Source: Marinobacter xestospongiae
GTDB taxonomy: Bacteria > Pseudomonadota > Gammaproteobacteria > Pseudomonadales > Oleiphilaceae
Direction of reading: 5' to 3'
Assembly (NCBI RefSeq): GCF_023156385.1
Contig: NZ_JAKZAK010000022.1
Location: 1-64,000 of the forward strand
DNA: 64,000 nucleotides
This document shows, piece after piece, positions 49,332-58,441 of the stretch; position 1 is the stretch's first letter, and each line of letters begins with the position of its first letter. The notes under the pieces are model-generated. The model worked only from the letters and a program-made list of their open reading frames with translations. It was not told the origin of the DNA and ran no database searches. Position numbers and translations under genes: made by a program.

Positions 49332-50975
49332 ATGGACACACGTAGAAGAACAATCATCGCGGTTTCCCTGACCACCCTGGTGTTGCTTGCGATTGCGGTG
49401 ACCCTGGGCGTTCGCCACTACTCCGATACGGCTCCCGATACCGACTACCAGGAACTGGCCCAGGGCTGGGACAACCGGGTGCGGGAGCAGATGCATCACC
49501 TCAGCTTCGGTTCCCGTATTCTGCCCTACGACTGGCTGCTGCACCTTGAGCAGGCCGACAGCGACGAACCGTTGCGGGACAACGCCCACCTGGCGGGGCT
49601 CGGCTTCATTCCCGCCAAGGCCAGCCCGCTCAATCCGGACGGTCTGCCGGTGGGGTTCAGCCGTGACCATGCCCGTGATGGTCAGCTTTGGGCCGGGGTC
49701 AACTGCGCCGCCTGCCATACCGGGGTGATTCGTTACAACGGCGAGCAGGCCATCGTCGAGGGCGCCCCGGCGCTGATCGATTTCAGCGGGCTGGAAGCGG
49801 CGGTGGAGGCGAGCCTGGCGGCGACCCTGGCGGATGACGGCAAGTTCCAGCGCCTGGTCACGGCGCTGGCACCCGAGGACCCCGACGCCCTGCGCCAGCA
49901 GTTGCAACAGCGCCGGGACTACCTGAACTGGCGCCGTGGCATTAACCGCAGTGATACCGCCTACGGCCATGGTCGCCTGGATGCCTTTGGCCAGATCTTC
50001 AACACCGTGGCGGTGGAATTGCTGGAGGAGCCCGCCAACGCCCGTCCTGCCAATGCGCCGGTGAGCTATCCGTTCCTGTGGCGGGCCTCCCACCTGGATC
50101 TGGTGCAGTGGAACGGTTCCGCTCCCAACAAGGCCCCCGGTCCCCTGATCCAGAATGTCACCACCGCGTTGGCGGTGTACGGCACCGCCAACCTGGTCGA
50201 TCATTCCGGCCGCACCGGCTACCCCAGTTCGGTGAATGTCAGCAACCTCGGTACCCTGCAGAAACACTACTACCAACTGCAGTCGCCACGCTGGCCGGCG
50301 TCACTGCTGGGCGCCCTGGACAGTGACCGGGTGGCCCGTGGTGAGACCCTCTACCGCAACAACTGCCTGGCCTGCCACCAGCTCAGTGACCGCAACCAGG
50401 CCAAGGAATCGCTACGGGTGACCCTGGTGCCGCTGACCGAAGTGGGTACCGATCCGCGTATGGCGGACAACTTCATCGACGCCCGGGCAGACACCGGCGC
50501 CCTGCAGGGCCGCAAGCAGTTCGTGCTGGCGGGTGACCGCTTTGGCGAGCAGGCCCGCACCATCGATATGGTGGTCCATGCCGCCATGGGCGCCACCCTG
50601 CGCCATCCGGTGGAGGCGGTGGTGGCAGCGGTGAAGGACTACCAGAAAGTGTATGGCACCCAGCCGGCCAACGAACCCCGCCAGTACAAGGCCCGTCCGC
50701 TGGCTGGCGTCTGGGCCACGGCGCCCTACCTGCATAACGGTTCGGTACCGACGCTGTTTGATCTGCTGACGCCGCCGTCCGAGCGTCCCCGGCAGTTCCA
50801 TGTCGGCAGCGCCCACTTCGATCCGGAACGGGTGGGCTTTGATAGCACCGCCGGAGCGCACACCAGCCTGTTCGACACCTCGCTGCCGGGAAACCACAAC
50901 GGTGGCCACGTCTATGGCACCGACCTGTCCGAGGCGGACCGGCTGGCGCTGATCGAATACCTCAAGAGTCTGTAG
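49332..50975 (+). CDS. RoxA-like di-haem cytochrome c
   Basis: 547 residues. One N-terminal helix (IIAVSLTTLVLLAIAVTLG) anchors it in the membrane facing the periplasm. Two c-haem sites are present: CAACH at 125-129 and CLACH at 345-349. ARPLAGVWATAPYLHNGSVPTLFDLL is characteristic of the rubber-oxygenase RoxA/di-haem peroxidase-like group. Such enzymes cleave C=C bonds with O2 or reduce peroxides; which applies here is not shown. First gene of a three-gene operon with a second such cytochrome and a patatin. Confidence 0.85.
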   Translation: MDTRRRTIIAVSLTTLVLLAIAVTLGVRHYSDTAPDTDYQELAQGWDNRVREQMHHLSFGSRILPYDWLLHLEQADSDEPLRDNAHLAGLGFIPAKASPLNPDGLPVGFSRDHARDGQLWAGVNCAACHTGVIRYNGEQAIVEGAPALIDFSGLEAAVEASLAATLADDGKFQRLVTALAPEDPDALRQQLQQRRDYLNWRRGINRSDTAYGHGRLDAFGQIFNTVAVELLEEPANARPANAPVSYPFLWRASHLDLVQWNGSAPNKAPGPLIQNVTTALAVYGTANLVDHSGRTGYPSSVNVSNLGTLQKHYYQLQSPRWPASLLGALDSDRVARGETLYRNNCLACHQLSDRNQAKESLRVTLVPLTEVGTDPRMADNFIDARADTGALQGRKQFVLAGDRFGEQARTIDMVVHAAMGATLRHPVEAVVAAVKDYQKVYGTQPANEPRQYKARPLAGVWATAPYLHNGSVPTLFDLLTPPSERPRQFHVGSAHFDPERVGFDSTAGAHTSLFDTSLPGNHNGGHVYGTDLSEADRLALIEYLKSL

Positions 50976-51014
50976 CGGCCGGGATCGGCCCTGAAATCGC
51001 ACAAGGAACGCATC

Positions 51015-53327
51015 ATGACCCTATCCCTGTCTCAACGTCTCTGGCTCTGGTGTGGCAAGGCCCTGAAGTGGCTGGTTATTCTGGCCCTGGTCCTGCTGCT
51101 GGCCGCAGTGGCGCTGTTTGCCTGGTACATGCTGTGGCCGACCTCGTCGGTGCCACCGCTGGAGCAGGTGGACGAAGTGGTGTATCTGGACCAGGGCTGG
51201 GGCGTCCGGCGGGAGTCGGCGCCACGCCAGCACTACTATTACACCCCCCAGGGCACCTCCATGCCCCAGGGCGCCACCACCGGGGCGGTCCGCTACGACT
51301 GGTTTGTGCATCTGGAACTGCCGTTCTCGGACCAGCGCTTCGCCGATCCGGATCACCTGCGCCAGCTCCGGTTTCTGGTGGACCCGGCGCCCACGGCGGG
51401 CAACCCGGACCAGTTACCGGTCGGTTTCACCCGCCATTTTGATCCGGTCACTGGCGATCAGTTGCTGGATGTCTCCTGCGCCGCCTGCCACACCGGTGAA
51501 CTGCACATGGAGCGGGAGGGTCGTCGCTACGCCCTGAGGGTGGATGGTGGCCAGGCGATGCATGCGCTCACCGACACCACCCGTGGTGCCTTTGCCCCGA
51601 AACTGGTGGCCTCGCTGTTCTACACCGCGCTGGTGCCGTGGAAGTTCGATGAATTCGCCCGCCGGGTGCTGGCCCAGCGCTACCCGGACGGCAAGTACGA
51701 ACTGCGTGACAAGCTGTGGGCATCGGTCAGGGCCTTTGCCAGCAGTCCCCAGAACAATCCCTTTGGTCACCTTTACCCGGTGCAGGAAGGTTATGGTCGA
51801 ACCGACGCGCTGGGGCGCATTGGCAACACCGTCTTTGGCGACCACCTGAAGCCGGCCAACTCGCCGTCCGGCAACTACCAGCCCGGCAACGCCCCGGTCA
51901 GTTACCCCTATCTGTGGAACATCTGGAAATTCAGCTGGGTGCAGTACAATGGCTCGGTTGCCCAGCCGCTGGCCCGCAATATTGGCGAGGCCATGGGGGT
52001 TGGGGCACGGATTCCGCTGCTGAACGATACCGATGGTCCGTTGCCGGCGCCGGAGCGTTTCCGCAGTTCGGTACGGATCGAGGACCTGGTGGCCATCGAG
52101 CATACCCTGCAATCGCTGCAGCCGCCGACCTGGCCCGATACCCTGCTGGGGGAAGTAGACACCGCCCTGGCGGACCGGGGCGCCGGGCTGTTTGCCCGCC
52201 ACTGCCAGAGCTGTCACGGTCCCCATCGGGTGTCGGAGGCTCGCCAGCAGGCGCTGGCACCGCTGAAGCCCTCGGCTGACAGTGAATGGCGCATTGAGGT
52301 GATTCCGGCGTCCCACATCGGCACCGATCCGGCAACCGCCGATGGCTTCATGGATCGCCGTTATGACCTCAGCCCCACCGGCCTGACCGATGCGGATCTG
52401 GAAGACGCGTTGCGTCCGTTACTGTACCGGCAACTGGTGCGTCAGGTGCGATACCGTCTGCGTGAAGTCATTGACGGTCGCCAGCGCCAGGGGCTGGCGC
52501 TGGGTGAGTTGCCGGCGTTGCTGGCGGATTACCCGACCCAGTCGCCGGACGCCCGCATTCCGCAGGCCCGCTTCGACGCCCTGCTGGCCAGTCTGAGCGA
52601 GCTGGTGGTGCCGTTGCCATCGGTACCGGGAGTGCGTACCCCCGCCCCGGACCCGCTCAGCTGCGACCTCGACTGCCAGACCGTGGCGCTGTTGTGGCAA
52701 CTCCAGCATGGCCAGGATTACGCCGACATCCAGCTGGATGCGCTGGATGTGACCCGGTTGACCGAGGGCGAGGCCCTGAACGTCGTCGGTATCCTGGTCA
52801 AGAACCGCTACTTTGCTGATCAGCGCCTGGACTTTGACCAGCAGCAGTGTGTGGAAGGGTTTGGCACCCTTGACCTGCCGCAGCAGGTTCGCGGCTACAA
52901 ACCGCGGCCGCTGGCCGGCGTCTGGGCCACGCCTCCGTTCCTCCACAATGGTTCGGTACCGACCATCTACCAGCTGCTGTCGCCGCCGGAAACCCGCAGC
53001 GAACGCTTCCTGGTGGGCTCCCGCCGCTACGATCCGGAGCACCTGGGCTACGATGTCCAGAGCGAGGGTGACGGCGACGGCTTCTGGTTTGATACCACCG
53101 TGTCCGGCAACCACAACAGTGGTCACGCCTTCGCCGCCGATCCGCAGTTGTGGCAGCAGCACCTGGCGGACCCCGACGCCCAGCCGCTGCCGCAGGGGGT
53201 CATTGGCCCCATCCTCAGCCATAACGACAAGATGGCCCTGCTGGAATACCTCAAGGTCCATCGGGATTCCCGCGACCAGGGCTATCAGCCGCCGGCGGCC
53301 AACTGCTTTGGGGAGGGCGGGGTATGA
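51015..53327 (+). CDS. Large RoxA-like di-haem cytochrome c
   Basis: 770 residues. N-terminal anchor ALKWLVILALVLLLAAVALFAW; haem sites CAACH at 155-159 and CQSCH at 397-401; and the family motif RPLAGVWATPPFLHNGSVPTIYQLL near residue 640. Compared with the first cytochrome it has a large extra insertion (about 450-610) with a CDLDC motif. It starts 39 bases after the first gene and overlaps the patatin gene by four bases, so all three are co-expressed. Confidence 0.85.
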   Translation: MTLSLSQRLWLWCGKALKWLVILALVLLLAAVALFAWYMLWPTSSVPPLEQVDEVVYLDQGWGVRRESAPRQHYYYTPQGTSMPQGATTGAVRYDWFVHLELPFSDQRFADPDHLRQLRFLVDPAPTAGNPDQLPVGFTRHFDPVTGDQLLDVSCAACHTGELHMEREGRRYALRVDGGQAMHALTDTTRGAFAPKLVASLFYTALVPWKFDEFARRVLAQRYPDGKYELRDKLWASVRAFASSPQNNPFGHLYPVQEGYGRTDALGRIGNTVFGDHLKPANSPSGNYQPGNAPVSYPYLWNIWKFSWVQYNGSVAQPLARNIGEAMGVGARIPLLNDTDGPLPAPERFRSSVRIEDLVAIEHTLQSLQPPTWPDTLLGEVDTALADRGAGLFARHCQSCHGPHRVSEARQQALAPLKPSADSEWRIEVIPASHIGTDPATADGFMDRRYDLSPTGLTDADLEDALRPLLYRQLVRQVRYRLREVIDGRQRQGLALGELPALLADYPTQSPDARIPQARFDALLASLSELVVPLPSVPGVRTPAPDPLSCDLDCQTVALLWQLQHGQDYADIQLDALDVTRLTEGEALNVVGILVKNRYFADQRLDFDQQQCVEGFGTLDLPQQVRGYKPRPLAGVWATPPFLHNGSVPTIYQLLSPPETRSERFLVGSRRYDPEHLGYDVQSEGDGDGFWFDTTVSGNHNSGHAFAADPQLWQQHLADPDAQPLPQGVIGPILSHNDKMALLEYLKVHRDSRDQGYQPPAANCFGEGGV

Positions 53328-55444
53328 CCGCCCGGGAACCCCGCCCGGAGCCGGTCTACACCGAAGACTTCAGCGAGGTCGAGGCCGCCGAGCGGCAATG
53401 GATTCAGGCCCGGCGACGGGCCTGTGGCCAGGATGTGGCCGAGGATGCGCCCATCACCGCACTGGCGCTGTCCGGTGGCGGTATCCGTTCCGCCACCTTC
53501 AACCTGGGGGTGTTGCAGGCCCTGGCCCGGGCCGGGCTGCTGCATCAGGTGGACTACCTGTCGTCGGTTTCCGGCGGTGGCTACATTGCCGCCTGCCTGA
53601 GCTGGCTGCGGGCCCACTTTCCGGTCTGTCAGCAGCGGGACATCGCCGCGGCGCCGCTGGCCAATGGCCGTGGTACCGTGCTGGCCAATGGCCGTGGTAC
53701 CGTGCTGGACTGGCTGCGGGCCCATGGCAACTACCTGATCAACGGCAAAGGCATCTCGGGCTGGACTCTGGGAGCCTCCATCCTGGCGGGCACCCTGCTC
53801 AATCTGCTGGTGCTGATGCCATTGCTGCTGGGCCTGGTGGCGCTGGCCAGTGCCGAGTGGTGGTCGGTGTCCTGGCCCGTCTGGTTGCACCTGCCCGGGG
53901 CTCAGGCCATCTCCGGACATGACGGATTTATCCTGTTGCTGCTGACCGGGTTGGCGAGTGCGGGGCTGTATCTATTGGTGCTGCTGGTATTTGCCCTGGC
54001 CAGTTCCGAACGCGGGCCGGCGGGTCACCGCACCGAACGTCGGTTGCGGCTGGTGTTGGGCTGGTGCCTGGCGACAACTGTGATGGGACTGGTGGTGGGG
54101 CTGCTGCCGGTAGTGGCAGATCTGGAGATGGCCGCGCTGAGCCGGTTTGGCAGTGAACGGCTGGCGGGGGTGATGCACCACCTGACGTACCTGGGCCCCA
54201 TGGCCACCGGGCTGTGGTCGTTGCGACTGGCCCGCAAGCAGGGTGGCGGCCTGGCCGTGGCCGGCCTGGGGTTGTTGCTGTACGGTTTCCTGACCCTGCT
54301 GTACTACCTCTGCACCGATACCGGCCTGATCGGTTCCAGCCTCTACATCGGCTGGCTGGGGCTGTCCCTGGTACTGGCTCTGGTGGGCAACATCAACACC
54401 CTGTCGATGCACAGCTTTTACCGGGGCCGGCTGGCCGACGCCTACCTGCCGGTGGTTGCCAACCCCGGTTCGGAGACCGCCGACTGGCCCAAGGACCCGC
54501 TGCGGTTCCGGCTTACGGAACTGCATCCGTCCTCCGGGGCACCGCTGCACCTGATCAACACCACCCTCAACACCCGCAATTCCCGCCGCCAGCGGCTGCA
54601 AAGCCGGGGCGGCGCGTCGATGGTGCTGAGCCCGCTGTACTGCGGTTCGGCGGCCACCGGCTATCGTCATACCGGTGATTACCTCGGTGGCGCCATGACG
54701 CTCTCCACCGCCTTTGCGGTGTCTGGTGCGGCGGTGGACCCGGACACCTTCAGTACCCGTTCCCGCCCCCTCAGTTTTCTGATGACGCTGCTCAATCTGC
54801 GGCTCGGGGTGTGGACCCGTAATCCCCGCAGTATCCGCCAGTGGCGCTGGCTGCCGGGCTGGTACCGTTACATGCTGCGGGAAATGCTGGGTCTTGGTCT
54901 GGCGGAGTCGGAGGCGGAAATCCACCTTTCCGATGGCGGCCATTTCGACAATCTGGGGCTCTACGAACTGGTTCGCCGGCGCTGCCGGTTCATTGTTATC
55001 AGCGATGCCGGTGCCGATCCGGACACCTCGCTGTCGGACCTGGGCCGGGCCATCCAGCGGGTGAGGGCCGACTTCGACGCCGAAGTGATGCTCAGCGCCG
55101 ATGATCTGGTGCGCCGGACCGCCGATGGTATGGCGGAGCGGGCCTACGTCTGGGGGCGGGTGCGCTATGCCGATGGCAGCGAGGGGCAGATCCTCTACCT
55201 GCGGGCGTCGCTGTGTCCGGGGCTCAGCGCCGACATCTACGCCTACTGGCGTCGCAACCCCTCCTTCCCCAACCAGACCACGGCCGACCAGTTCTTCGAC
55301 GAGATGCAGTTCGACAGCTACCGCCAGCTGGGTCTGGAGCTGATGACCGCAATCCTTGCCGATGCGCCGCGGGACTTTGCGACGCTGTTTGCCCGGGCGG
55401 AACGCGGAGCAGCTCCGGACTGCCCCCGGACCAGCGATGCCTGA
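53324..55444 (+). CDS. Membrane patatin-like phospholipase
   Basis: 706 residues. Catalytic motifs: oxyanion loop SGGGIRSATFNLGVLQALA (Gly51-Arg55), nucleophile Ser83 in LSSVSGGGYIAACLS, and the dyad Asp537 in DGGHFDNLGLYELVRRR. Between the two halves (about 140-365) lies a block of several transmembrane helices, which is unusual for bacterial patatins and would place the hydrolase at the inner membrane. It overlaps the upstream cytochrome gene by four bases. A 24-base tandem duplication adds LANGRGTV twice. Confidence 0.86.
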   Translation: MTAREPRPEPVYTEDFSEVEAAERQWIQARRRACGQDVAEDAPITALALSGGGIRSATFNLGVLQALARAGLLHQVDYLSSVSGGGYIAACLSWLRAHFPVCQQRDIAAAPLANGRGTVLANGRGTVLDWLRAHGNYLINGKGISGWTLGASILAGTLLNLLVLMPLLLGLVALASAEWWSVSWPVWLHLPGAQAISGHDGFILLLLTGLASAGLYLLVLLVFALASSERGPAGHRTERRLRLVLGWCLATTVMGLVVGLLPVVADLEMAALSRFGSERLAGVMHHLTYLGPMATGLWSLRLARKQGGGLAVAGLGLLLYGFLTLLYYLCTDTGLIGSSLYIGWLGLSLVLALVGNINTLSMHSFYRGRLADAYLPVVANPGSETADWPKDPLRFRLTELHPSSGAPLHLINTTLNTRNSRRQRLQSRGGASMVLSPLYCGSAATGYRHTGDYLGGAMTLSTAFAVSGAAVDPDTFSTRSRPLSFLMTLLNLRLGVWTRNPRSIRQWRWLPGWYRYMLREMLGLGLAESEAEIHLSDGGHFDNLGLYELVRRRCRFIVISDAGADPDTSLSDLGRAIQRVRADFDAEVMLSADDLVRRTADGMAERAYVWGRVRYADGSEGQILYLRASLCPGLSADIYAYWRRNPSFPNQTTADQFFDEMQFDSYRQLGLELMTAILADAPRDFATLFARAERGAAPDCPRTSDA
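53657..53704 (+). repeat. Perfect 24-base tandem duplication inside the patatin gene
   Basis: The unit, starting CTGGCCAATGGCCGTGG, occurs twice without change, encodes LANGRGTV twice and keeps the frame. It lies just before the first transmembrane helix. Confidence 0.9.
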
Positions 55445-55466
55445 CGACAGTTTCTAACAGCGGCCG

Positions 55467-56363
55467 TCACGGCAGGGGGAGCCAGGCGTCGGCCGGCACC
55501 CGGTGGGCCAGGTGGCTCAGTTTGTGGGGATTGCGGGTGATGTAGACATCGGTCACACGGCCATGCTGGAGCGTCAGCGCGGTGGTTTGCAGGGTGCCGT
55601 CCTGCTCGACGGAGAGCCAGCCGGGCTGGCCGTTGATCGGCAGCGCTTCCGCCCAGCGCGGGTATCCGCTCTTGCGGGCCAGGGCCAGGAACAGTCGGCA
55701 CAACCGGTCGACGCCGTCGATCCGCCGCAGTGCCGCTGGCCGGACGCCACCGCCATCGCTGTGCAGGCGGGCATCCTCCACCAGCAGCTGGCGCAGGGTG
55801 GATTCGTCGCCGCTGCGGGCGGCGGTGAAGAACGCCTCCGCCAGACGCTCGCCATCAGGCGGTGGCGCCGGAAACCGTGGCCGTTCAGCCCGCACCCGAT
55901 CCCGTGCCCGCTTGGCCAGCTGACGGCAGGCGGGCTCGCTGCGGGCCAGTGCCCGCGCGACTTCCTGGAATGGCAGCTCGAACACGTCGTGCAGCAGAAA
56001 GGCCGCGCGCTCCAGCGGGCTGAGCCGCTCCAGCGCCAGCATCAGGGCGTAACAGACCTCCTGCTCCAACTGGTGTTCGGCGTCCGGGGTGGCCTCGGCA
56101 ACCAGCGGTTCCGGCAGCCATTCCCCGACGTAGTGTTCGCGTCGATGACGGGCTTCCTTCCAGCGGTCCAGACACAGCCGGCTGACCAGGGTGGACAGGT
56201 AGGCCGCCGGATTATTGATGTCGCCGAGGCCGATGCCCTGCCAGCGTAACCAGGCATCCTGCAGAATGTCTTCAGCCTCGCTTACCGAGCCGAGCATACG
56301 ATAGGCCAGCGCCGCCAGTCGCGGGCGCTGGTGCTGGAACAGGGTCAGGGCATCGTCTGTCAT
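55467..56363 (-). CDS. ECF41-type RNA polymerase sigma factor
   Basis: 298 residues. Sigma region 2 (RMLGSVSEAEDILQDAWLRW) and region 4 (LERLSPLERAAFLLHDVFELPFQEVARAL) are followed by a SnoaL-like C-terminal extension (about 170-298) ending in the NPDKL-like NPHKL. ECF41 factors use this extension as a built-in regulator instead of an anti-sigma factor and usually sit beside a carboxymuconolactone decarboxylase, oxidoreductase or epimerase. That is the case here: the decarboxylase-like gene lies six bases upstream. Confidence 0.88.
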   Translation of the reverse strand: MTDDALTLFQHQRPRLAALAYRMLGSVSEAEDILQDAWLRWQGIGLGDINNPAAYLSTLVSRLCLDRWKEARHRREHYVGEWLPEPLVAEATPDAEHQLEQEVCYALMLALERLSPLERAAFLLHDVFELPFQEVARALARSEPACRQLAKRARDRVRAERPRFPAPPPDGERLAEAFFTAARSGDESTLRQLLVEDARLHSDGGGVRPAALRRIDGVDRLCRLFLALARKSGYPRWAEALPINGQPGWLSVEQDGTLQTTALTLQHGRVTDVYITRNPHKLSHLAHRVPADAWLPLP

Positions 56364-56369
56364 GGCTGC

Positions 56370-56846
56370 TCAGTGATCGTGGCTGGCGGTGGTGCTGCCG
56401 GCGGATTCGGTCGGGTGAATCAGGCGGAAGCCAATGGCCAACCGGTTCCAGGTGTTGATGGCACCGATCAGCAGGGTCAAGTCTACCAGCTCGCGGTCGC
56501 TGAATTGTGCCTTGGCGGCTTCATAGTCGCGGTCCGGGGCGCCGGTGTCCGCCACCAGGGTCAGCGCTTCGGTCCAGGCCAGGGCGGCGCGTTCCCGCGG
56601 GCTGTACAGGGGGGACTCGCGCCACGCCGCCAACAGGTGCAGGCGCAACTCGGACTCGCCGGCAGCCCGGGCGTCGGTGGTGTGCATGTGCAGACAGAAA
56701 GCGCAGCCATTGATCTGCGAGGCTCGGGTCTTGACCAGTTCGATCAGGCTGTACTCCAGCCCGCACTGCTGCAGGTAACCTTCCAGTTTCACCATGGCCT
56801 GGTAGGCCTCCGGGGCGGCACTTGGGGGATCGAGTCTTGCTTCCAT
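56370..56846 (-). CDS. Carboxymuconolactone decarboxylase/AhpD-like protein
   Basis: 158 residues. The AhpD-like core has EYSLIELVKTRASQINGCAFCLHMHTTDARAAGES with the redox pair CAFC and a proton-relay His, and SDRELVDLTLLIGAINTWNRLAIGF at the C-terminus. Such proteins reduce peroxides or act as decarboxylases. First gene of the operon, driven by a promoter fitting the downstream sigma factor. Confidence 0.88.
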   Translation of the reverse strand: MEARLDPPSAAPEAYQAMVKLEGYLQQCGLEYSLIELVKTRASQINGCAFCLHMHTTDARAAGESELRLHLLAAWRESPLYSPRERAALAWTEALTLVADTGAPDRDYEAAKAQFSDRELVDLTLLIGAINTWNRLAIGFRLIHPTESAGSTTASHDH

Positions 56847-56888
56847 TGGGAGTCTCCTTGAGGGTTGGGATAAGCTGTCACCCCTTAA

Positions 56889-56915
56889 GACGACACAGCG
56901 TGCGGCGTTGTGACA
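56889..56915 (-). promoter_or_regulatory. ECF41-type promoter
   Basis: On the minus strand TGTCACA (-35) and CGTC (-10) are separated by exactly 16 bases, the published ECF41 target pattern. It lies 43 bases before the decarboxylase-like gene, implying autoregulation by the sigma factor. Confidence 0.75.
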
Positions 56916-56960
56916 TCAACAGAACATTTTTTCCGGTGACAGTCAGGGAGATCACAGCAA

Positions 56961-57215
56961 ATGACGGAGATCCGCTTCTCGGCAGAGCAGAAAGCAGACC
57001 TGGTGCAGCGGCTGCAGGCCTATTTTGACATCGAGCTGGACCAGGAACTCAAGCAGTTCGATGCCGAGTTCCTGCTGGATTTCATCACCCGGGAACTGGG
57101 CGTTCACTACTACAATCAGGGCCTGTTCGATGCCCAGGCGGCGCTGTCCAACCGCTTGGACAGCCTGACCGAGGCAATTGACGAGCTGGAAAAACCGCTG
57201 CCCTCCCGACGCTGA
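56961..57215 (+). CDS. DUF2164 family protein
   Basis: 84 residues: IRFSAEQKADLVQRLQAYFDIELDQELKQFDAEFLLDFI, then TRELGVHYYNQGLFDAQAAL, which is the DUF2164 pattern. Small, acidic, helical and soluble. No known function. Divergent from the ECF41 operon. Confidence 0.85.
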   Translation: MTEIRFSAEQKADLVQRLQAYFDIELDQELKQFDAEFLLDFITRELGVHYYNQGLFDAQAALSNRLDSLTEAIDELEKPLPSRR

Positions 57216-57287
57216 TGGCACTCTTGGGTGAGGGGGCTATGCTGTAGGCAGGTCCATGGCGAAAGGGGAGTATCCCCGGGAGGCAGC

Positions 57288-57515
57288 ATGTTACTGGCCG
57301 AAACCGCAACCGGACACCTGGTCGAGGTGCTGGACCTGCAGGCCCTGTTCAACCCGTTTTCCGCCACCGTGCGTGGCTGTCTGCACTTCGGTGAGGAAGC
57401 CCAGGACCCCGAGCCGTTCGACAAGACCCGGCTCAGCTTCCCGTCCGGCGAGGCCCTGCCGCGGTGCTGGACGGATGCGGACTACCGCCGAGGTGAGTCC
57501 CGCCAATCAGCCTAA
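57288..57515 (+). CDS. Small hypothetical protein
   Basis: 75 residues (MLLAETATGHLVEVLDLQALFNPF...GCLHFGEEAQDPEPFDKTRLSFPSGEALPRCW). GGGAGG lies six bases upstream of ATG 57288. Conserved-looking but of unknown role; similar short proteins occur near acetyltransferases in other bacteria. Its end approaches a dispersed-repeat copy. Confidence 0.55.
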   Translation: MLLAETATGHLVEVLDLQALFNPFSATVRGCLHFGEEAQDPEPFDKTRLSFPSGEALPRCWTDADYRRGESRQSA

Positions 57516-57524
57516 CGCTGAGGC

Positions 57525-57541
57525 GTTAATCAGAGGCTCCC
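57525..57541 (-). repeat. Dispersed-repeat copy forming a gene end
   Basis: GTTAATCAGAGGCTCCC is identical to the sequence at 22901-22917. On the minus strand it supplies the last two codons and the TGA of the response regulator. A perfect hairpin TAACGC/GCGTTA is directly adjacent. Confidence 0.6.
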
Positions 57542-58441
57542 CAGGCATTTGATGGCAGTGGCGGCGGCAGAGGTGCGGTTTTCCACCCCCAGCTTGCGAA
57601 ACACCTGCTCCAGGTGTTTGTTGACGGTGCGTGGGCTCATGTCGAGGATCTGGCCAATCTCCCGGTTGGTTTTACCGTTGGCGATCCACAGCAGCACCTC
57701 CGATTCCCGTCCGGTCAGCTCAAAGCGCTGACGCAGCGCCTCGCTGGCGGCATCCGGGCGCTGCGGTTCGTGCAGTCGCAGCAGGTATTCCCGCCGGTCC
57801 ACCAGGGCCAGGAACTCGATCGCCAGCTCCTGATCCCCGAGGGTGAGCGGCAGGCTGTGGCCGGGTTGTGGTAGCCGTTGCAGCCAGCCCGCCAGGCTCT
57901 CGCGAAAGCGCTCGCCCGCTGGCTGATCGGCGGCGGGCAAACGCTGCTGGACGGCCGGGGTGGCCCACAGCGTCTCGCCCCGGAGATCGCAGGCGAACAG
58001 CTTCTGGCCAGTGCTGTCGAGGGCTGCTCGGGCACTGCGGGCCATGCGGGCATTGGCCAGGTGCACCCGCATGCGGGCCAGCAGCGCGGTGGTATCAATG
58101 GGTTTGGTGACATAGTCGACGCCGCCGGCATTGAGCCCCATCACCACATGCTCGGTGTCGCTGAGCCCGGTCATGAAGATCACCGGCGTGTCGGTCAGAC
58201 CCGGCAGTGCCTTGAGCCGACGGCAGGTCTCAAAGCCGTCCATCTGGGGCATCAGGGCATCCATCAGCACCAGGTCGGGGGTCAGGGTCTGGCCGATGGT
58301 CAGGGCCTGGCGTCCCTCCAGGGCCACCAGCACGGTCAGGCCCTCGGCCTCCAGGGCATCACTGACCATGCGGATGCTATCGACGGAATCGTCCACCACC
58401 ATCACCACCGGGGCGGTGGCGTTGTCAGCATTCAGATTCAT
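57530..58441 (-). CDS. Response regulator with LuxR-type output
   Basis: 303 residues. Receiver domain VVMVVDDSVDSIRMVSDAL with phospho-acceptor Asp61 in LVLMDALMPQMDG, a middle segment of about 100 residues with no clear family, and a C-terminal LuxR HTH (LTGRESEVLLWIANGKTNREIGQILDMSPRTVNKHLEQVFRKLGV). It overlaps the upstream kinase gene by 17 bases, so it is very likely the kinase's partner. Targets may include the divergent urt operon. Confidence 0.9.
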   Translation of the reverse strand: MNLNADNATAPVVMVVDDSVDSIRMVSDALEAEGLTVLVALEGRQALTIGQTLTPDLVLMDALMPQMDGFETCRRLKALPGLTDTPVIFMTGLSDTEHVVMGLNAGGVDYVTKPIDTTALLARMRVHLANARMARSARAALDSTGQKLFACDLRGETLWATPAVQQRLPAADQPAGERFRESLAGWLQRLPQPGHSLPLTLGDQELAIEFLALVDRREYLLRLHEPQRPDAASEALRQRFELTGRESEVLLWIANGKTNREIGQILDMSPRTVNKHLEQVFRKLGVENRTSAAATAIKCLGSL

